NCBI RefSeq assembly: GCF_900129665.1
Contig: NZ_FQWL01000003.1
Span: 310,001-374,000, forward strand
Length of the DNA: 64,000 nt
From: Flagellimonas flava
GTDB lineage: Bacteria > Bacteroidota > Bacteroidia > Flavobacteriales > Flavobacteriaceae
Reading direction: 5' to 3'
Under the pieces are notes generated by a model, which was not told the origin of the DNA, did not search any database, and saw only the letters and a program-made list of their open reading frames with translations. Of the stretch, positions 44,163 through 53,700 are shown one piece after another (position 1 is the stretch's first letter; each line of letters opens with the position of its first letter). A program made the translations under genes and the position numbers.

Positions 44163-45413
44163 TTATTTTACCACCAACTGAACCGTCTCCCTTCCACGCT
44201 GTTCCACCAGTACTGAACGCCCATTTTGAAGGGATTTTACCGAATTATCATCAAAATGACGTATAGTATACAACGAAACATCTTCATGGCAGACTACTTT
44301 AAATCTTCTCTTAAGTTCATTTAACATGGGTTGCAGCCCATTGAACTTATTATCTAAACAAACAGAAAAGCTGATGGCCGAATTCTGAATCAGGTCCACT
44401 TTCATTCTGTGGTCATGGAACAGTTTAAAGATTTCGCTGATATTGTTTTCCACGATGAACGAAAAGTCCAAAGAGGAAAGCTTAATCAGCACTTGGTTCT
44501 TTTTAACGATGAAGCATGGAATTTTAGGGGAGATATCCTCGCCCTTACCCACAGTGGTTCCGTTGTCTTTGGGACTTACAAAGGATTTCACGTGAAGCGG
44601 TATTTCTTTGCGCTGAAGAGGCTGAAGTGTTTTAGGGTGGATAACCGATGCCCCGTAAAAGGCAAGCTCAATGGCCTCTCTGTAGGATATTTTGTTCAAG
44701 AGCTGGGTTTCTTTAAAATTTCTGGGATCAGCATTCAAAACTCCAGGTACATCTTTCCAGATAGTAACCGATTCGGCATTTAGACAATAGGCAAGTATAG
44801 CAGCAGTATAATCCGACCCTTCCCTTCCCAAGGTGGTGGTGAAGTTATTGTCATCACTCCCCAAAAATCCTTGGGTAATATTAAGTTTTCCAGTATCCAA
44901 TTCTGAAGAAACTTGGTCCTGTGTACGTTCCCAGTTTACCGCCGCATCCCTATAATTGGTGTCGGTCTTAATCAGATTTCGAACATCTTTCCAGACATTG
45001 GATAAACCCACTTCATTCAGATATTCGCTTATGATGGTAGTAGAAACCAGTTCCCCATAACCTACCACCTGATCATATACGAACGCATTCTTTGGAGATT
45101 TGTTCCATGCCAAGAATCCGCGCACTTCCTCAAAAAGTTCTTTGACCTTGGTATACACGGGATGCGAATTGTTTTCAAACAACTCCTCCAAAATAGCTTC
45201 GTGATATGTCCATACCTCATGGACAAGACCAGCAACCTGCTTTTTATCATCAAAATAGGCAGCTACCACTTTTTCCATGGCATTGGTGGTCTTTCCCATG
45301 GCAGAAATTATCACCACGGTGTCTTTGTGACCTACCTCTTTTAGTACCCGTACCACATTCCTTACGGCATCAGCATCTTTTACCGATGCGCCACCAAACT
45401 TAAATACTCTCAT
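44163..45413 (-). CDS. lysC: Aspartate kinase (monofunctional)
   Basis: First step of the lysine, threonine, methionine and diaminopimelate pathway: phosphorylates aspartate. Its 416 residues have the MRVFKFGGASVKDA N-terminus (KFGGxS), the glycine-rich LGREGSDYTAAILAYCL and two ACT domains at the C-terminus (about 275-410, VLIKLSSLDFSFIVENNISEIFKLFHDHRMKVDLIQNSAISFSVCLDNK). The ACT region suggests feedback control by lysine or threonine. It lies 16 bases after the GNAT gene, so the two are probably cotranscribed from the divergent promoter shared with fbp. Confidence 0.94.
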   Translation of the reverse strand: MRVFKFGGASVKDADAVRNVVRVLKEVGHKDTVVIISAMGKTTNAMEKVVAAYFDDKKQVAGLVHEVWTYHEAILEELFENNSHPVYTKVKELFEEVRGFLAWNKSPKNAFVYDQVVGYGELVSTTIISEYLNEVGLSNVWKDVRNLIKTDTNYRDAAVNWERTQDQVSSELDTGKLNITQGFLGSDDNNFTTTLGREGSDYTAAILAYCLNAESVTIWKDVPGVLNADPRNFKETQLLNKISYREAIELAFYGASVIHPKTLQPLQRKEIPLHVKSFVSPKDNGTTVGKGEDISPKIPCFIVKKNQVLIKLSSLDFSFIVENNISEIFKLFHDHRMKVDLIQNSAISFSVCLDNKFNGLQPMLNELKRRFKVVCHEDVSLYTIRHFDDNSVKSLQNGRSVLVEQRGRETVQLVVK

Positions 45414-45429
45414 GTATTGTGTTGATTTT

Positions 45430-45921
45430 TTAAGAGGAAACTGCTAAGTCTTCCATATATTTTTCAATTGCAGATTGGTTGAGCTGTACCACATCCCAAT
45501 CCCGCATCACCTTAGCTCCTTTTTTCTCATAAAATGCTATGGCAGGTTCGTTCCAATCCAGCACTTCCCAACTAATTCTTTTTACGCCCAAACTATGACC
45601 ATATTTGACCACTTCGTTAAGCAATGCACTCCCTAAACCGCTTCCCCGCATTTCTTGGGCCACAATCAAATCCTCCAAATGTACTACCGGACCTTTCCAT
45701 GTAGAATATCGAGGATAGATTAAAGCAATACCCACAACTTGGTTCTCTTTTTCGGCTACAAAACAATGAAATTGTTTACGCTCCCCAAAACCATCTCTAA
45801 TCAAATCCTCCTCTGTGACCTCAACAGCATTGGGTTCTTTTTCAAAGGAGGCCAGCTCATGGATTAAGGCCATTACCCCTCCCATGTCTTCTTTTCGCGC
45901 TTCTCGAATTGTAAAATCCAT
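45430..45921 (-). CDS. GNAT N-acetyltransferase, SSAT/thialysine-type
   Basis: Protein of 163 residues, close in pattern to the spermidine/spermine and thialysine acetyltransferase branch of GNAT: IREARKEDMGGVMALIHELASFEKEP, YSTWKGPVVHLEDLIVAQEMRGSGLGSALL and VLDWNEPAIAFYEKKGAKVM. The EDLIV-x(4)-RGxGxG acetyl-CoA site is intact. It probably acetylates a polyamine or a lysine-like amine. It opens the unit with lysC, suggesting a link to lysine metabolism, but this is only positional. Confidence 0.86.
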   Translation of the reverse strand: MDFTIREARKEDMGGVMALIHELASFEKEPNAVEVTEEDLIRDGFGERKQFHCFVAEKENQVVGIALIYPRYSTWKGPVVHLEDLIVAQEMRGSGLGSALLNEVVKYGHSLGVKRISWEVLDWNEPAIAFYEKKGAKVMRDWDVVQLNQSAIEKYMEDLAVSS

Positions 45922-45940
45922 AATTGTTACAAATAAAACT

Positions 45941-45971
45941 CAAAGTTATAAATATCTAAATCTTTGTTCAA
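45941..45971 (-). promoter_or_regulatory. Promoter of the GNAT-lysC unit
   Basis: On the minus strand TTG, then 20 bases, then TAACTTTG: both boxes fit the Bacteroidota consensus with normal spacing. It lies 20 bases before the ATG, back to back with the fbp promoter. Confidence 0.62.
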
Positions 45972-45980
45972 ACGAAAACG

Positions 45981-46009
45981 TTGTAGTATCACAAAATACA
46001 CGATATTTG
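45981..46009 (+). promoter_or_regulatory. Promoter of fbp
   Basis: TTG, then 18 bases, then GATATTTG, one base off TAnnTTTG. It ends 26 bases before the fbp ATG. Its -33 box lies 10 bases from that of the divergent GNAT promoter, so the two may compete or share a regulator. Confidence 0.5.
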
Positions 46010-46035
46010 CTCTCAAATAAAACAGCACTGTTTTC

Positions 46036-47040
46036 ATGTTTAGCAAGAACAAAACTTTAGGCGAATTTATTATTGAAAACCAGACCGAATTTCGCTTTTC
46101 CACCGGAGAACTCTCTAAGTTAATCAATGCCATACGATTAGCGGCTAAAGTAGTTAACCATGAGGTCAACAAAGCGGGTCTGGTAGACATTTTGGGTACT
46201 GCTGGGGATACCAATATTCAGGGAGAAAACCAGCAGAAACTGGATGTGCTTGCCAATGAAAAATTTATTCAAACCTTAAAGAACAGGGAAATTGTCTGTG
46301 GTATCGCCTCAGAAGAAGAGGACGATTTCATTAGCATCAACAGTTTGGATGAAAACCATCAAAACAAATACGTGGTTTTGATCGATCCTTTGGATGGTTC
46401 CTCCAATATTGATGTGAACGTTTCCGTGGGAACCATTTTTTCCATCTATCGAAGAATAACTCCTGTAGGAACCCCCGTCACCTTAGAAGATTTTCTACAG
46501 CCTGGAAAGAACCAGGTTGCAGCGGGCTATATCATTTATGGAACTTCCACCATGTTGGTCTACACTACGGGGCACGGGGTAAACGGATTTACATTGAACC
46601 CGGCCATTGGCACCTTCTACCTCTCCCACCCCAACATGCAATTTCCGGAAACTGGAAAGATCTATTCGGTGAACGAGGGGAATTACATCCATTTTCCGCA
46701 GGGAGTGAAGGACTATATCAAGTATTGCCAAAAAGAAGAAGGGGATAGACCCTACACCTCAAGATACATTGGTTCATTGGTTTCGGATTTCCACAGAAAC
46801 ATGATCAAAGGGGGCATTTATATGTACCCAAAGAGCAGCAAGGCCCAAAAAGGGAAACTGCGTTTATTGTACGAATGCAATCCCATGGCATTTTTAGCGG
46901 AGCAGGCCAATGGCAAGGCTAGTGATGGCCATCAGCGAATTATGGAGCTGCAACCCACCGAATTACACGAACGGGTTCCGTTTTTCTGTGGAAGCAAAAA
47001 AATGGTGGAAAAGGCAGAAGAATTTATGGCCGGTTCCTAG
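46036..47040 (+). CDS. fbp: Fructose-1,6-bisphosphatase class I
   Basis: Gluconeogenic enzyme that removes the C1 phosphate of fructose 1,6-bisphosphate. Its 334 residues contain the metal and active-site signatures: [37 protein letters not shown] and [25 protein letters not shown]. This is the class I (inositol-phosphatase superfamily) type and the length is normal. It is transcribed alone from its own promoter and converges with the TerB gene, whose stop is two bases away. Confidence 0.97.
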   Translation: MFSKNKTLGEFIIENQTEFRFSTGELSKLINAIRLAAKVVNHEVNKAGLVDILGTAGDTNIQGENQQKLDVLANEKFIQTLKNREIVCGIASEEEDDFISINSLDENHQNKYVVLIDPLDGSSNIDVNVSVGTIFSIYRRITPVGTPVTLEDFLQPGKNQVAAGYIIYGTSTMLVYTTGHGVNGFTLNPAIGTFYLSHPNMQFPETGKIYSVNEGNYIHFPQGVKDYIKYCQKEEGDRPYTSRYIGSLVSDFHRNMIKGGIYMYPKSSKAQKGKLRLLYECNPMAFLAEQANGKASDGHQRIMELQPTELHERVPFFCGSKKMVEKAEEFMAGS

Positions 47041-47041
47041 G

Positions 47042-47464
47042 CTATTTATCCATAAGGAACAGATAATCCTCAAAATCAATTTTACCGGTAAAGATCGCTA
47101 CGGATTTATCCACAAGTGTGTGGGCTTTTTCTGGAGAATAACCCAATCCCACGGCATACTTTACAATCAAATCCTTTTGGGCCTCGTCAATATTTTGGTC
47201 AGCCAAGGCCATTCCGAAGAAATCGAAAAGTCTTTTCAACCTGCGTTCAGAACTATGTGGAGTTTCAATCGGATATTTGTTCTCCTTTTTCATCACCTCC
47301 TTATATTCGGCATCGGTTATATTTAGACGGAATGCAAATTTGTCCAAAACAGCTTTTTCTTCCTCGCTAATAATTCCATCTGCGGCTGCCAAACTGGCCA
47401 AAGTTGCAAAATGGGCAAGGTTTCTTCGCTGTTCTCCGTGCTCGTAAAGATCTAAAATGGGCAT
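47042..47464 (-). CDS. TerB-family protein
   Basis: All-helical protein of 140 residues. LAHFATLASLAAADGIISEEEKAVLDKFAFRLNITDAEY is the TerB/DjlA-like start, with the acidic DGIISEEE metal-binding loop, and a second similar loop appears in ALADQNIDEAQKDLI. The TerB family binds divalent metal and acts in membrane-associated stress systems; no tellurite operon is present here, so the name should not be taken as a tellurite function. It is divergent from the helicase gene. Confidence 0.85.
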   Translation of the reverse strand: MPILDLYEHGEQRRNLAHFATLASLAAADGIISEEEKAVLDKFAFRLNITDAEYKEVMKKENKYPIETPHSSERRLKRLFDFFGMALADQNIDEAQKDLIVKYAVGLGYSPEKAHTLVDKSVAIFTGKIDFEDYLFLMDK

Positions 47465-47482
47465 ATGCTAAAATTTGTTCGG

Positions 47483-47490
47483 CAAATATA
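47483..47490 (-). promoter_or_regulatory. Candidate -7 element of the TerB gene
   Basis: TATATTTG on the minus strand matches TAnnTTTG, 18 bases before the TerB ATG. No TTG is at -33. Confidence 0.42.
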
Positions 47491-47575
47491 AATCTTAAAC
47501 CATAAAGGAGTGTAAAATTATCCCCAAAAGAAATTTGTAATTTTCGTTTCGATTGAACCTCATTAAACTATTCCG

Positions 47576-50038
47576 CTGAACAAACCAGAACTTTTTCATA
47601 TCGCCGAAAATTGGTTCCATCAACAGGGTTGGAAGCCTTTCCCCTTCCAAAAACAGTCTTGGGAAGCTTTTTTGGATGGGAAGCACGGCCTATTGAATGC
47701 CCCAACCGGAAGCGGAAAAACCTATGCCCTTTGGTTTCCCATCGTTTTAAATTACATCCAAAAAAATCCCGAATACCGGACAAAGCACAAAAAAGGACTT
47801 AAGGCCATCTGGATAACCCCTTTGAGGGCACTATCCCAAGAAATAAAACAGTCTGCCGAACGCATTACCCAAGACCTAGGCACGCAAATGACCGTAGGTA
47901 TCCGAACTGGGGACACTTCATCATCAGAGCGCGCCAAGCAAAAGAAGAACATGCCCGATCTACTGATCACTACTCCGGAAAGTCTTCAGTTGTTACTCTC
48001 TTCCAAGGGCTACCAAAAGGTTTTCAAGAATTGTTCTGCCATTGTCGTAGATGAATGGCACGAGCTTTTAGGTTCCAAAAGAGGTGTTCAAATGGAGTTG
48101 GGGCTTTCGCGCCTAAAGACTATCACTGCCGATTTAAGGATTTGGGGTATCTCCGCCACCATTGGAAATTTGGAGCAGGCCAGGGAGGTGCTATTAGGTC
48201 CTGCAAGTGAAGCCTTGACCAATTCGGTCCTCGTCAAAGCCAACCTCAACAAGAAAATTACAGTTAAAAGTATCATCCCAAAAAAAATGGAAACTTTTCC
48301 TTGGCGCGGGCACCTTGGACTGCACCTCATGGAGGAGGTTGTCCCAATTATCAACAACAGTAAAACCACCCTCCTTTTTACCAACACCCGTGGTCAATGC
48401 GAAATCTGGTTCCAAAAAATATTGGAAAAACATCCCGAATATGCCGGGGAAATAGCCATGCACCATGGCAGCATCAACAAAGAAACCCGATTATGGGTGG
48501 AACAAGCCATTAGAAACGAGAGCCTAAAAGCGGTAGTGTGCACTTCCAGTCTGGATCTAGGTGTTGATTTTGCCCCAGTGGAGACCGTAGTGCAAATTGG
48601 AGGCCCTAAAGGGGTAGCACGTTTCTTGCAACGTGCCGGGCGTAGCGGACATCGTCCCGGAAAGGAAAGTGTAATTTATTTTTTACCCACCCATGCCATA
48701 GAACTGATTGAGGCATCGGCCATGCAGAAAGCGGTTAGAAATGCTGCGGTGGAAGACCGTATCCCTTATTTGAACAGCTACGATGTACTCATCCAATACC
48801 TGACCACCTTGGCCATTTCCGACGGATTTTATCCGGATGAGATCTATCTCGAAGTAAAACAGACTTTTTGCTATCAAACCCTTACCAAAGAAACTTGGCA
48901 ATGGTTACTCAATTTTTTGGTCATGGGCAGTCAAAGCTTAAAAACATACGACGAATACAAAAAGGTAGAAGTAGAGTCCGATGGGAAGTTCAAAGTGAAC
49001 AATTTGGCCATTGCCCGTAGACATCGATTCCAGATTGGGACCATTGTGGGTGACGCCAGCCTATCTGTTCGTTACCAAAAAGGGGGATATATCGGCACTA
49101 TTGAAGAATCGTTCATTTCCAAAATGAATCCTGGAGATGTGTTCACCTTTGCAGGACGAAATTTGGAATTCATTCGCATTAAGGGTATGACTGCCCAAGT
49201 GAGGAACTCTCCAAAGCGGACGAACAAGATTCCCTCATGGATGGGAGGAAGGTTAAGCTTTTCGGCCAAGATGTCCGAGATATTGAGACAAGAGCTCTAC
49301 TCGGCCAAGTTGGATTCAAAATTCCAATCTATAGAAATTAGCGCCTTGGCTCCAATGTTTGCGAAACAAAGGGAGGAAAGTATTGTTCCAAAACCCAATC
49401 AATTCCTTATTGAAACTTTTAAAAGCCGGGATGGGTACCATCATATTTTTTATCCTTTTGAGGGTAGGGCAATCCATGAGGGTATGAGTAGTTTGCTGGC
49501 GTATCGGATTAGTTTATTAACGCCCATAACTTGTTCCCTTGCCTTTAATGATTATGGATTCGAGTTGCTTTCCGATAAAGAAATCAACATGCAAGATGTG
49601 CTGGACAATAACCTGTTTTCTCCGGAGTATATGCTTTCAGACCTACAAAAAAGCCTAAATTCCAATGAAATGGCCCGTCGTAAATTCCGGGATATCGCTG
49701 TAATTAGTGGAATGGTCTTCACCGGATATCCCGAAAAAGGGGTCAAAATGAAACATCTGCAAAGCAGTTCCCAGCTGCTGTTTGATGTCTTCAAGGATTT
49801 TGAGGAAGACAATCTGTTGTACCAGCAAGCATTCACCGAAACCTTTGAACATCAACTCGAGGAAGGTCGACTTCGTTTGGCTTTGGAGCGAATTTCCAGC
49901 CAGGAAGTCGTTTGGAAAAAATGTGAAAACCCTACCCCATTTTCGTTCCCGATTATAACAGATAGGTTGAGGGAAAAGCTTTCCAATGAAAAACTTGCGG
50001 ACCGAATCAAACGGATGACTAAATTGCTTACCAAATGA
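47576..50038 (+). CDS. Ligase-associated DEXH-box DNA helicase, probable CTG start
   Basis: Lhr-like superfamily 2 helicase of about 820 residues that acts with an ATP-dependent ligase, an exonuclease and PdeM in DNA damage repair. Visible motifs: the Q-motif region GWKPFPFQ (about 18-25), Walker A APTGSGKT (about 43-50), DEXH as DEWH in VVDEWHELL, SAT in GISATIGNL, and the Lhr C-terminal winged-helix region. In frame, nothing but a CTG (47576) or an ATT (47570) is available as start ahead of the Q motif; the stop is at 47564. A TTG at 47672 would cut off the Q motif and is therefore rejected. The protein then begins NKPELFHIAENWF, as expected for the family. It overlaps pdeM by ATGA. Confidence 0.88.
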   Translation: MNKPELFHIAENWFHQQGWKPFPFQKQSWEAFLDGKHGLLNAPTGSGKTYALWFPIVLNYIQKNPEYRTKHKKGLKAIWITPLRALSQEIKQSAERITQDLGTQMTVGIRTGDTSSSERAKQKKNMPDLLITTPESLQLLLSSKGYQKVFKNCSAIVVDEWHELLGSKRGVQMELGLSRLKTITADLRIWGISATIGNLEQAREVLLGPASEALTNSVLVKANLNKKITVKSIIPKKMETFPWRGHLGLHLMEEVVPIINNSKTTLLFTNTRGQCEIWFQKILEKHPEYAGEIAMHHGSINKETRLWVEQAIRNESLKAVVCTSSLDLGVDFAPVETVVQIGGPKGVARFLQRAGRSGHRPGKESVIYFLPTHAIELIEASAMQKAVRNAAVEDRIPYLNSYDVLIQYLTTLAISDGFYPDEIYLEVKQTFCYQTLTKETWQWLLNFLVMGSQSLKTYDEYKKVEVESDGKFKVNNLAIARRHRFQIGTIVGDASLSVRYQKGGYIGTIEESFISKMNPGDVFTFAGRNLEFIRIKGMTAQVRNSPKRTNKIPSWMGGRLSFSAKMSEILRQELYSAKLDSKFQSIEISALAPMFAKQREESIVPKPNQFLIETFKSRDGYHHIFYPFEGRAIHEGMSSLLAYRISLLTPITCSLAFNDYGFELLSDKEINMQDVLDNNLFSPEYMLSDLQKSLNSNEMARRKFRDIAVISGMVFTGYPEKGVKMKHLQSSSQLLFDVFKDFEEDNLLYQQAFTETFEHQLEEGRLRLALERISSQEVVWKKCENPTPFSFPIITDRLREKLSNEKLADRIKRMTKLLTK

Positions 50039-50667
50039 CCCAGTCCATACACATCAAAAATCAAACTTTTGTGCTACATCCCTGTGGAGGTATGTTTTGG
50101 GAAGAAAAATCCATGTTGCTTATCAGCGATGTACACCTTGGTAAGGTAGCACACTTTAGAAAGTTTGGCGCTGCTGTCCCCAGAAAGGCCATTCATAAAA
50201 ATTATGTATTGTTGGATTCTATTGTATCCCATTTCAATCCATTCCAAATATGTTTTTTGGGAGACTTGTTTCATTCCTCCTTGAACAAGGAATGGGAACT
50301 CTTTCAAAACTGGGTAGCCAAGACCCCCGCAGAGATTGTACTTGTTTCCGGGAATCACGATATTATTTCACCTCTTAAATTTGAAAAGCTGGGCATTTCT
50401 GTTTTTGAGGAATTGATCATTGAAGACTTTCTCCTCACCCATCATCCCGAAGAACGCCAAGGTTTTTTTAATTTTTGTGGGCATATTCATCCCGCAATAC
50501 GACTTCGAGGATTTGGAAGGCAAAATTTGCGCTTATCGTGTTTTTTCAAATCCAAGAACCAGCTCATTTTTCCAGCGTTTGGCAAATTCACTGGAACACA
50601 CACCTTACAACCCAAAAAAGGCGATGAAGTTTACGCCATTGTGGAAGATGAAGTGGTTCAGGTTTAG
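50035..50667 (+). CDS. pdeM: Ligase-associated metallophosphoesterase PdeM
   Basis: Calcineurin-like DNA-end processing phosphoesterase of 210 residues, partner of the ligase-associated helicase. All five metal-site motifs are visible: SDVHLGK, GDLFHS, SGNHD, the H-rich LTHHPEE and FCGHIHP. Its ATG overlaps the helicase stop, so it is translationally coupled. The usual exonuclease and ATP-dependent ligase genes of this set are not next to it. Confidence 0.93.
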   Translation: MTQSIHIKNQTFVLHPCGGMFWEEKSMLLISDVHLGKVAHFRKFGAAVPRKAIHKNYVLLDSIVSHFNPFQICFLGDLFHSSLNKEWELFQNWVAKTPAEIVLVSGNHDIISPLKFEKLGISVFEELIIEDFLLTHHPEERQGFFNFCGHIHPAIRLRGFGRQNLRLSCFFKSKNQLIFPAFGKFTGTHTLQPKKGDEVYAIVEDEVVQV

Positions 50668-50718
50668 GGTCCCGCCAAAGTGATGCATCTTAAGCTTTAG
50701 GTTTCAAATTGTACCGTT

Positions 50719-50726
50719 TATATTTG
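50719..50726 (+). promoter_or_regulatory. Candidate -7 element of mfd
   Basis: TATATTTG, exact match to TAnnTTTG, 16 bases before the TTG start of mfd. CTTTAG sits 18 bases upstream in place of a -33 TTG, as at prs. Confidence 0.45.
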
Positions 50727-50742
50727 CAGCAAATTTCTTGGA

Positions 50743-53700
50743 TTGACCAAATCGTCCATTTCCCAATTTTTTGAACAGTCTCCCCAAATCGGGAAACTGC
50801 AGGACGCTATATCCCCAACCCAAACAAGTCCCACAAAAATTCAGCTTAAGGGTCTTACAGGTTCTGCCCTTTCCTTTGCAATTTCTTCCGTATTCAAGCA
50901 TGCTGAGCTGCCTTTTTTGATACTCCTCAACGACAAAGAGGAGGCAGCCTATTATCTCAACGACCTAGAACAGCTGATTGGTGAAAATCATGTTTTATTT
51001 TACCCTGGAAGTTATAGACGGCCGTATCAAATAGAAGAAACGGATAATGCCAACGTGCTGCTGAGAGCCGAGGTGTTGAACCGTATCAATTCCAGAAAAA
51101 AACCAGCGGTAATTGTTACTTATCCAGATGCCCTGTTTGAAAAAGTGGTCACCCGTAAGGAGCTGGACAAAAACACCCTCAAAATAAAACTGGAGGATAC
51201 GTTATCCCTAGATTTTTTGAACGAAGTACTGTTTGAATACCAGTTCAAACGTGTGGATTTTGTAACGGAACCCGGCGAGTTTTCGGTTCGGGGAGGGATT
51301 GTGGACGTCTTTTCATTTTCGCACGATGAGCCTTACAGAATTGAATTTTTTGGGGATGAAGTGGACAGCATCCGAACCTTTGATGTGGAAACCCAACTTT
51401 CTACGGATAAAGTAAAACGGATTACCATCATTCCCAATGTGGAAAACAAATTTCTACAGGAAACCCGGGAGAGCTTTTTAAAGTATGTAGCTACAAAAAC
51501 CGTAATCTTCGCCAAAAATCTGGATTTGGTTTACGGGCGCATCGACTCTTTTTTTACCAAAGCGGAGGAAAGTTTTGCCCAGCTCAGTGAGGAAATCAAA
51601 CATGCCAAACCGGAAGAGTTGTTTGTGACCTCGGACTTGCTTAAAGAGCAGCTGGAGGGTTTTAAGCTGGTGGAGCTAGGTTCAAAAGAGCGCTCGACGG
51701 CACTTGAGGTGACTTTTAACACCAAGCCACAACCGTCCTTCAACAAAAAGTTTGATCTCCTCATTGAAAATCTAAACGAAAACCATCAAGACGGATATTC
51801 CAACTATATTTTTTGTGCGACGGAACAGCAGGCAAAACGTTTCAATGATATTTTTCAGGATATTGAGGGAGAGGTGCACTACAAGATCATCGTTTTTCCG
51901 ATATATCAGGGTTTTGTTGACCAAGATTTAAAATTAGTCTGCTACACGGATCACCAAATCTTTGAGCGGTACCACAAGTTCCAGTTAAAAAACGGCTATG
52001 CCAAAAAGCAGGCCATCACACTAAAGGAACTCAACAAACTTGAAATTGGTGATTATGTGACCCATATTGATCACGGCATCGGCAAATTTGGCGGCTTGCA
52101 AAAAATAGATGTAGAAGGTAAAAAGCAAGAGGCCATAAAACTGGTCTATGGGGACCGGGACATCCTATACGTCAGCATCCATTCGCTTCACAAAATCTCC
52201 AAATTTAATGGTAAGGACGGAGCGGCACCCAAAATCTACAAATTGGGCTCGGCCGCCTGGAAAAAATTAAAGCAAAAGACAAAGAGTCGGGTTAAAAAGA
52301 TTGCATTTGACCTCATCAAGGTATACGCGAAACGAAGACTGGAAAAAGGCTTCCAATATGCCCCTGACAGTTATTTGCAGCACGAATTAGAGGCTTCATT
52401 TTTATATGAGGACACTCCTGATCAGGAGAAATCCACCCAAGATGTAAAACGGGATATGGAGAGTGAGCGACCCATGGACCGCTTGATCTGCGGGGATGTT
52501 GGTTTTGGAAAAACGGAAGTGGCTATCAGGGCTGCCTTTAAGGCGGTGGACAATGGCAAACAAGTGGCGATATTGGTTCCTACGACCATTTTGGCATTCC
52601 AGCACAACAATACTTTCAAAAAGCGATTAGGAGAGTTACCGGTAACAGTGGATTACCTCAACCGATTTAGAACCGCAAAAGAAAAAAGGGAAATCCTAGA
52701 GCGATTGGCGGAAGGAAAAATCGACATTATCATTGGCACGCATCAGTTGGTGAACAAAAACGTACAGTTCAAGGACCTTGGGTTGCTTATTGTGGATGAG
52801 GAACAAAAGTTTGGAGTGGCTGTAAAGGACAAACTCAAATCCATAAAAGAAAATGTGGATGTACTCACCCTGACGGCCACCCCTATCCCCAGGACCCTTC
52901 AATTTAGCTTGATGGCAGCGCGTGATCTTTCCGTCATCAACACCCCTCCCCCAAATAGATACCCCATTGAAAGTAGGGTGATCCGATTTAATGAAGAAAT
53001 CATCCGAGACGCTGTTTCCTATGAAATACAACGTGGCGGGCAGGTCTTTTTCATCCACAATAGGATTGAGAACATCAAGGAAGTGGCCGGGATGATCCAA
53101 CGTTTGGTTCCAGATGCCAAAATTGGGATTGGCCATGGACAAATGGAAGGTAAAAAACTGGAACAGTTGATGATGGCCTTTATGAATGGGGAATTTGATG
53201 TGTTGGTCTCCACCACTATCGTGGAAAGTGGTTTGGATGTCACCAATGCCAATACCATCTTTATACATAACGCAAACAATTTTGGACTGAGCGACCTTCA
53301 CCAGATGAGGGGGCGAGTAGGTCGAAGTAATAAAAAAGCGTTTTGTTTCTTCATTACCCCACCTTATGAAGTCATGACTCCTGATGCTAGAAAACGTATA
53401 GAGGCCTTGGAACAATTCACAGAACTGGGCAGCGGTTTCAACATCGCCATGAAGGACTTGGAGATACGGGGTGCAGGAGATTTACTGGGTGGTGAACAAA
53501 GTGGGTTCATCAACGAAATTGGTTTTGAAACCTATCAAAAGATTTTATCCGAAGCCATTGAGGAACTCAAGGAAAACGAGTTTAAGGAACTGTATGAAGA
53601 GGTGGAAGGCAAACAGGAGAAGACCTATGTGAAGGACACCCAATTGGATACGGATTTCGAATTGCTGTTCCCGGACGATTACATCAACAACATAACAGAA

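Noticed and set aside
47042-47464. Tellurite resistance system suggested by TerB
   Set aside because: No other ter genes are present; the TerB fold alone does not show tellurite function.
47672-50038. TTG at 47672 as the start of the helicase
   Set aside because: It would drop the Q motif and about 32 residues that are in frame and family-like; the CTG at 47576 fits better.
52696-53415. Open frame of 239 codons antisense to mfd
   Set aside because: It mirrors conserved mfd codons; no promoter, no recognised domain.
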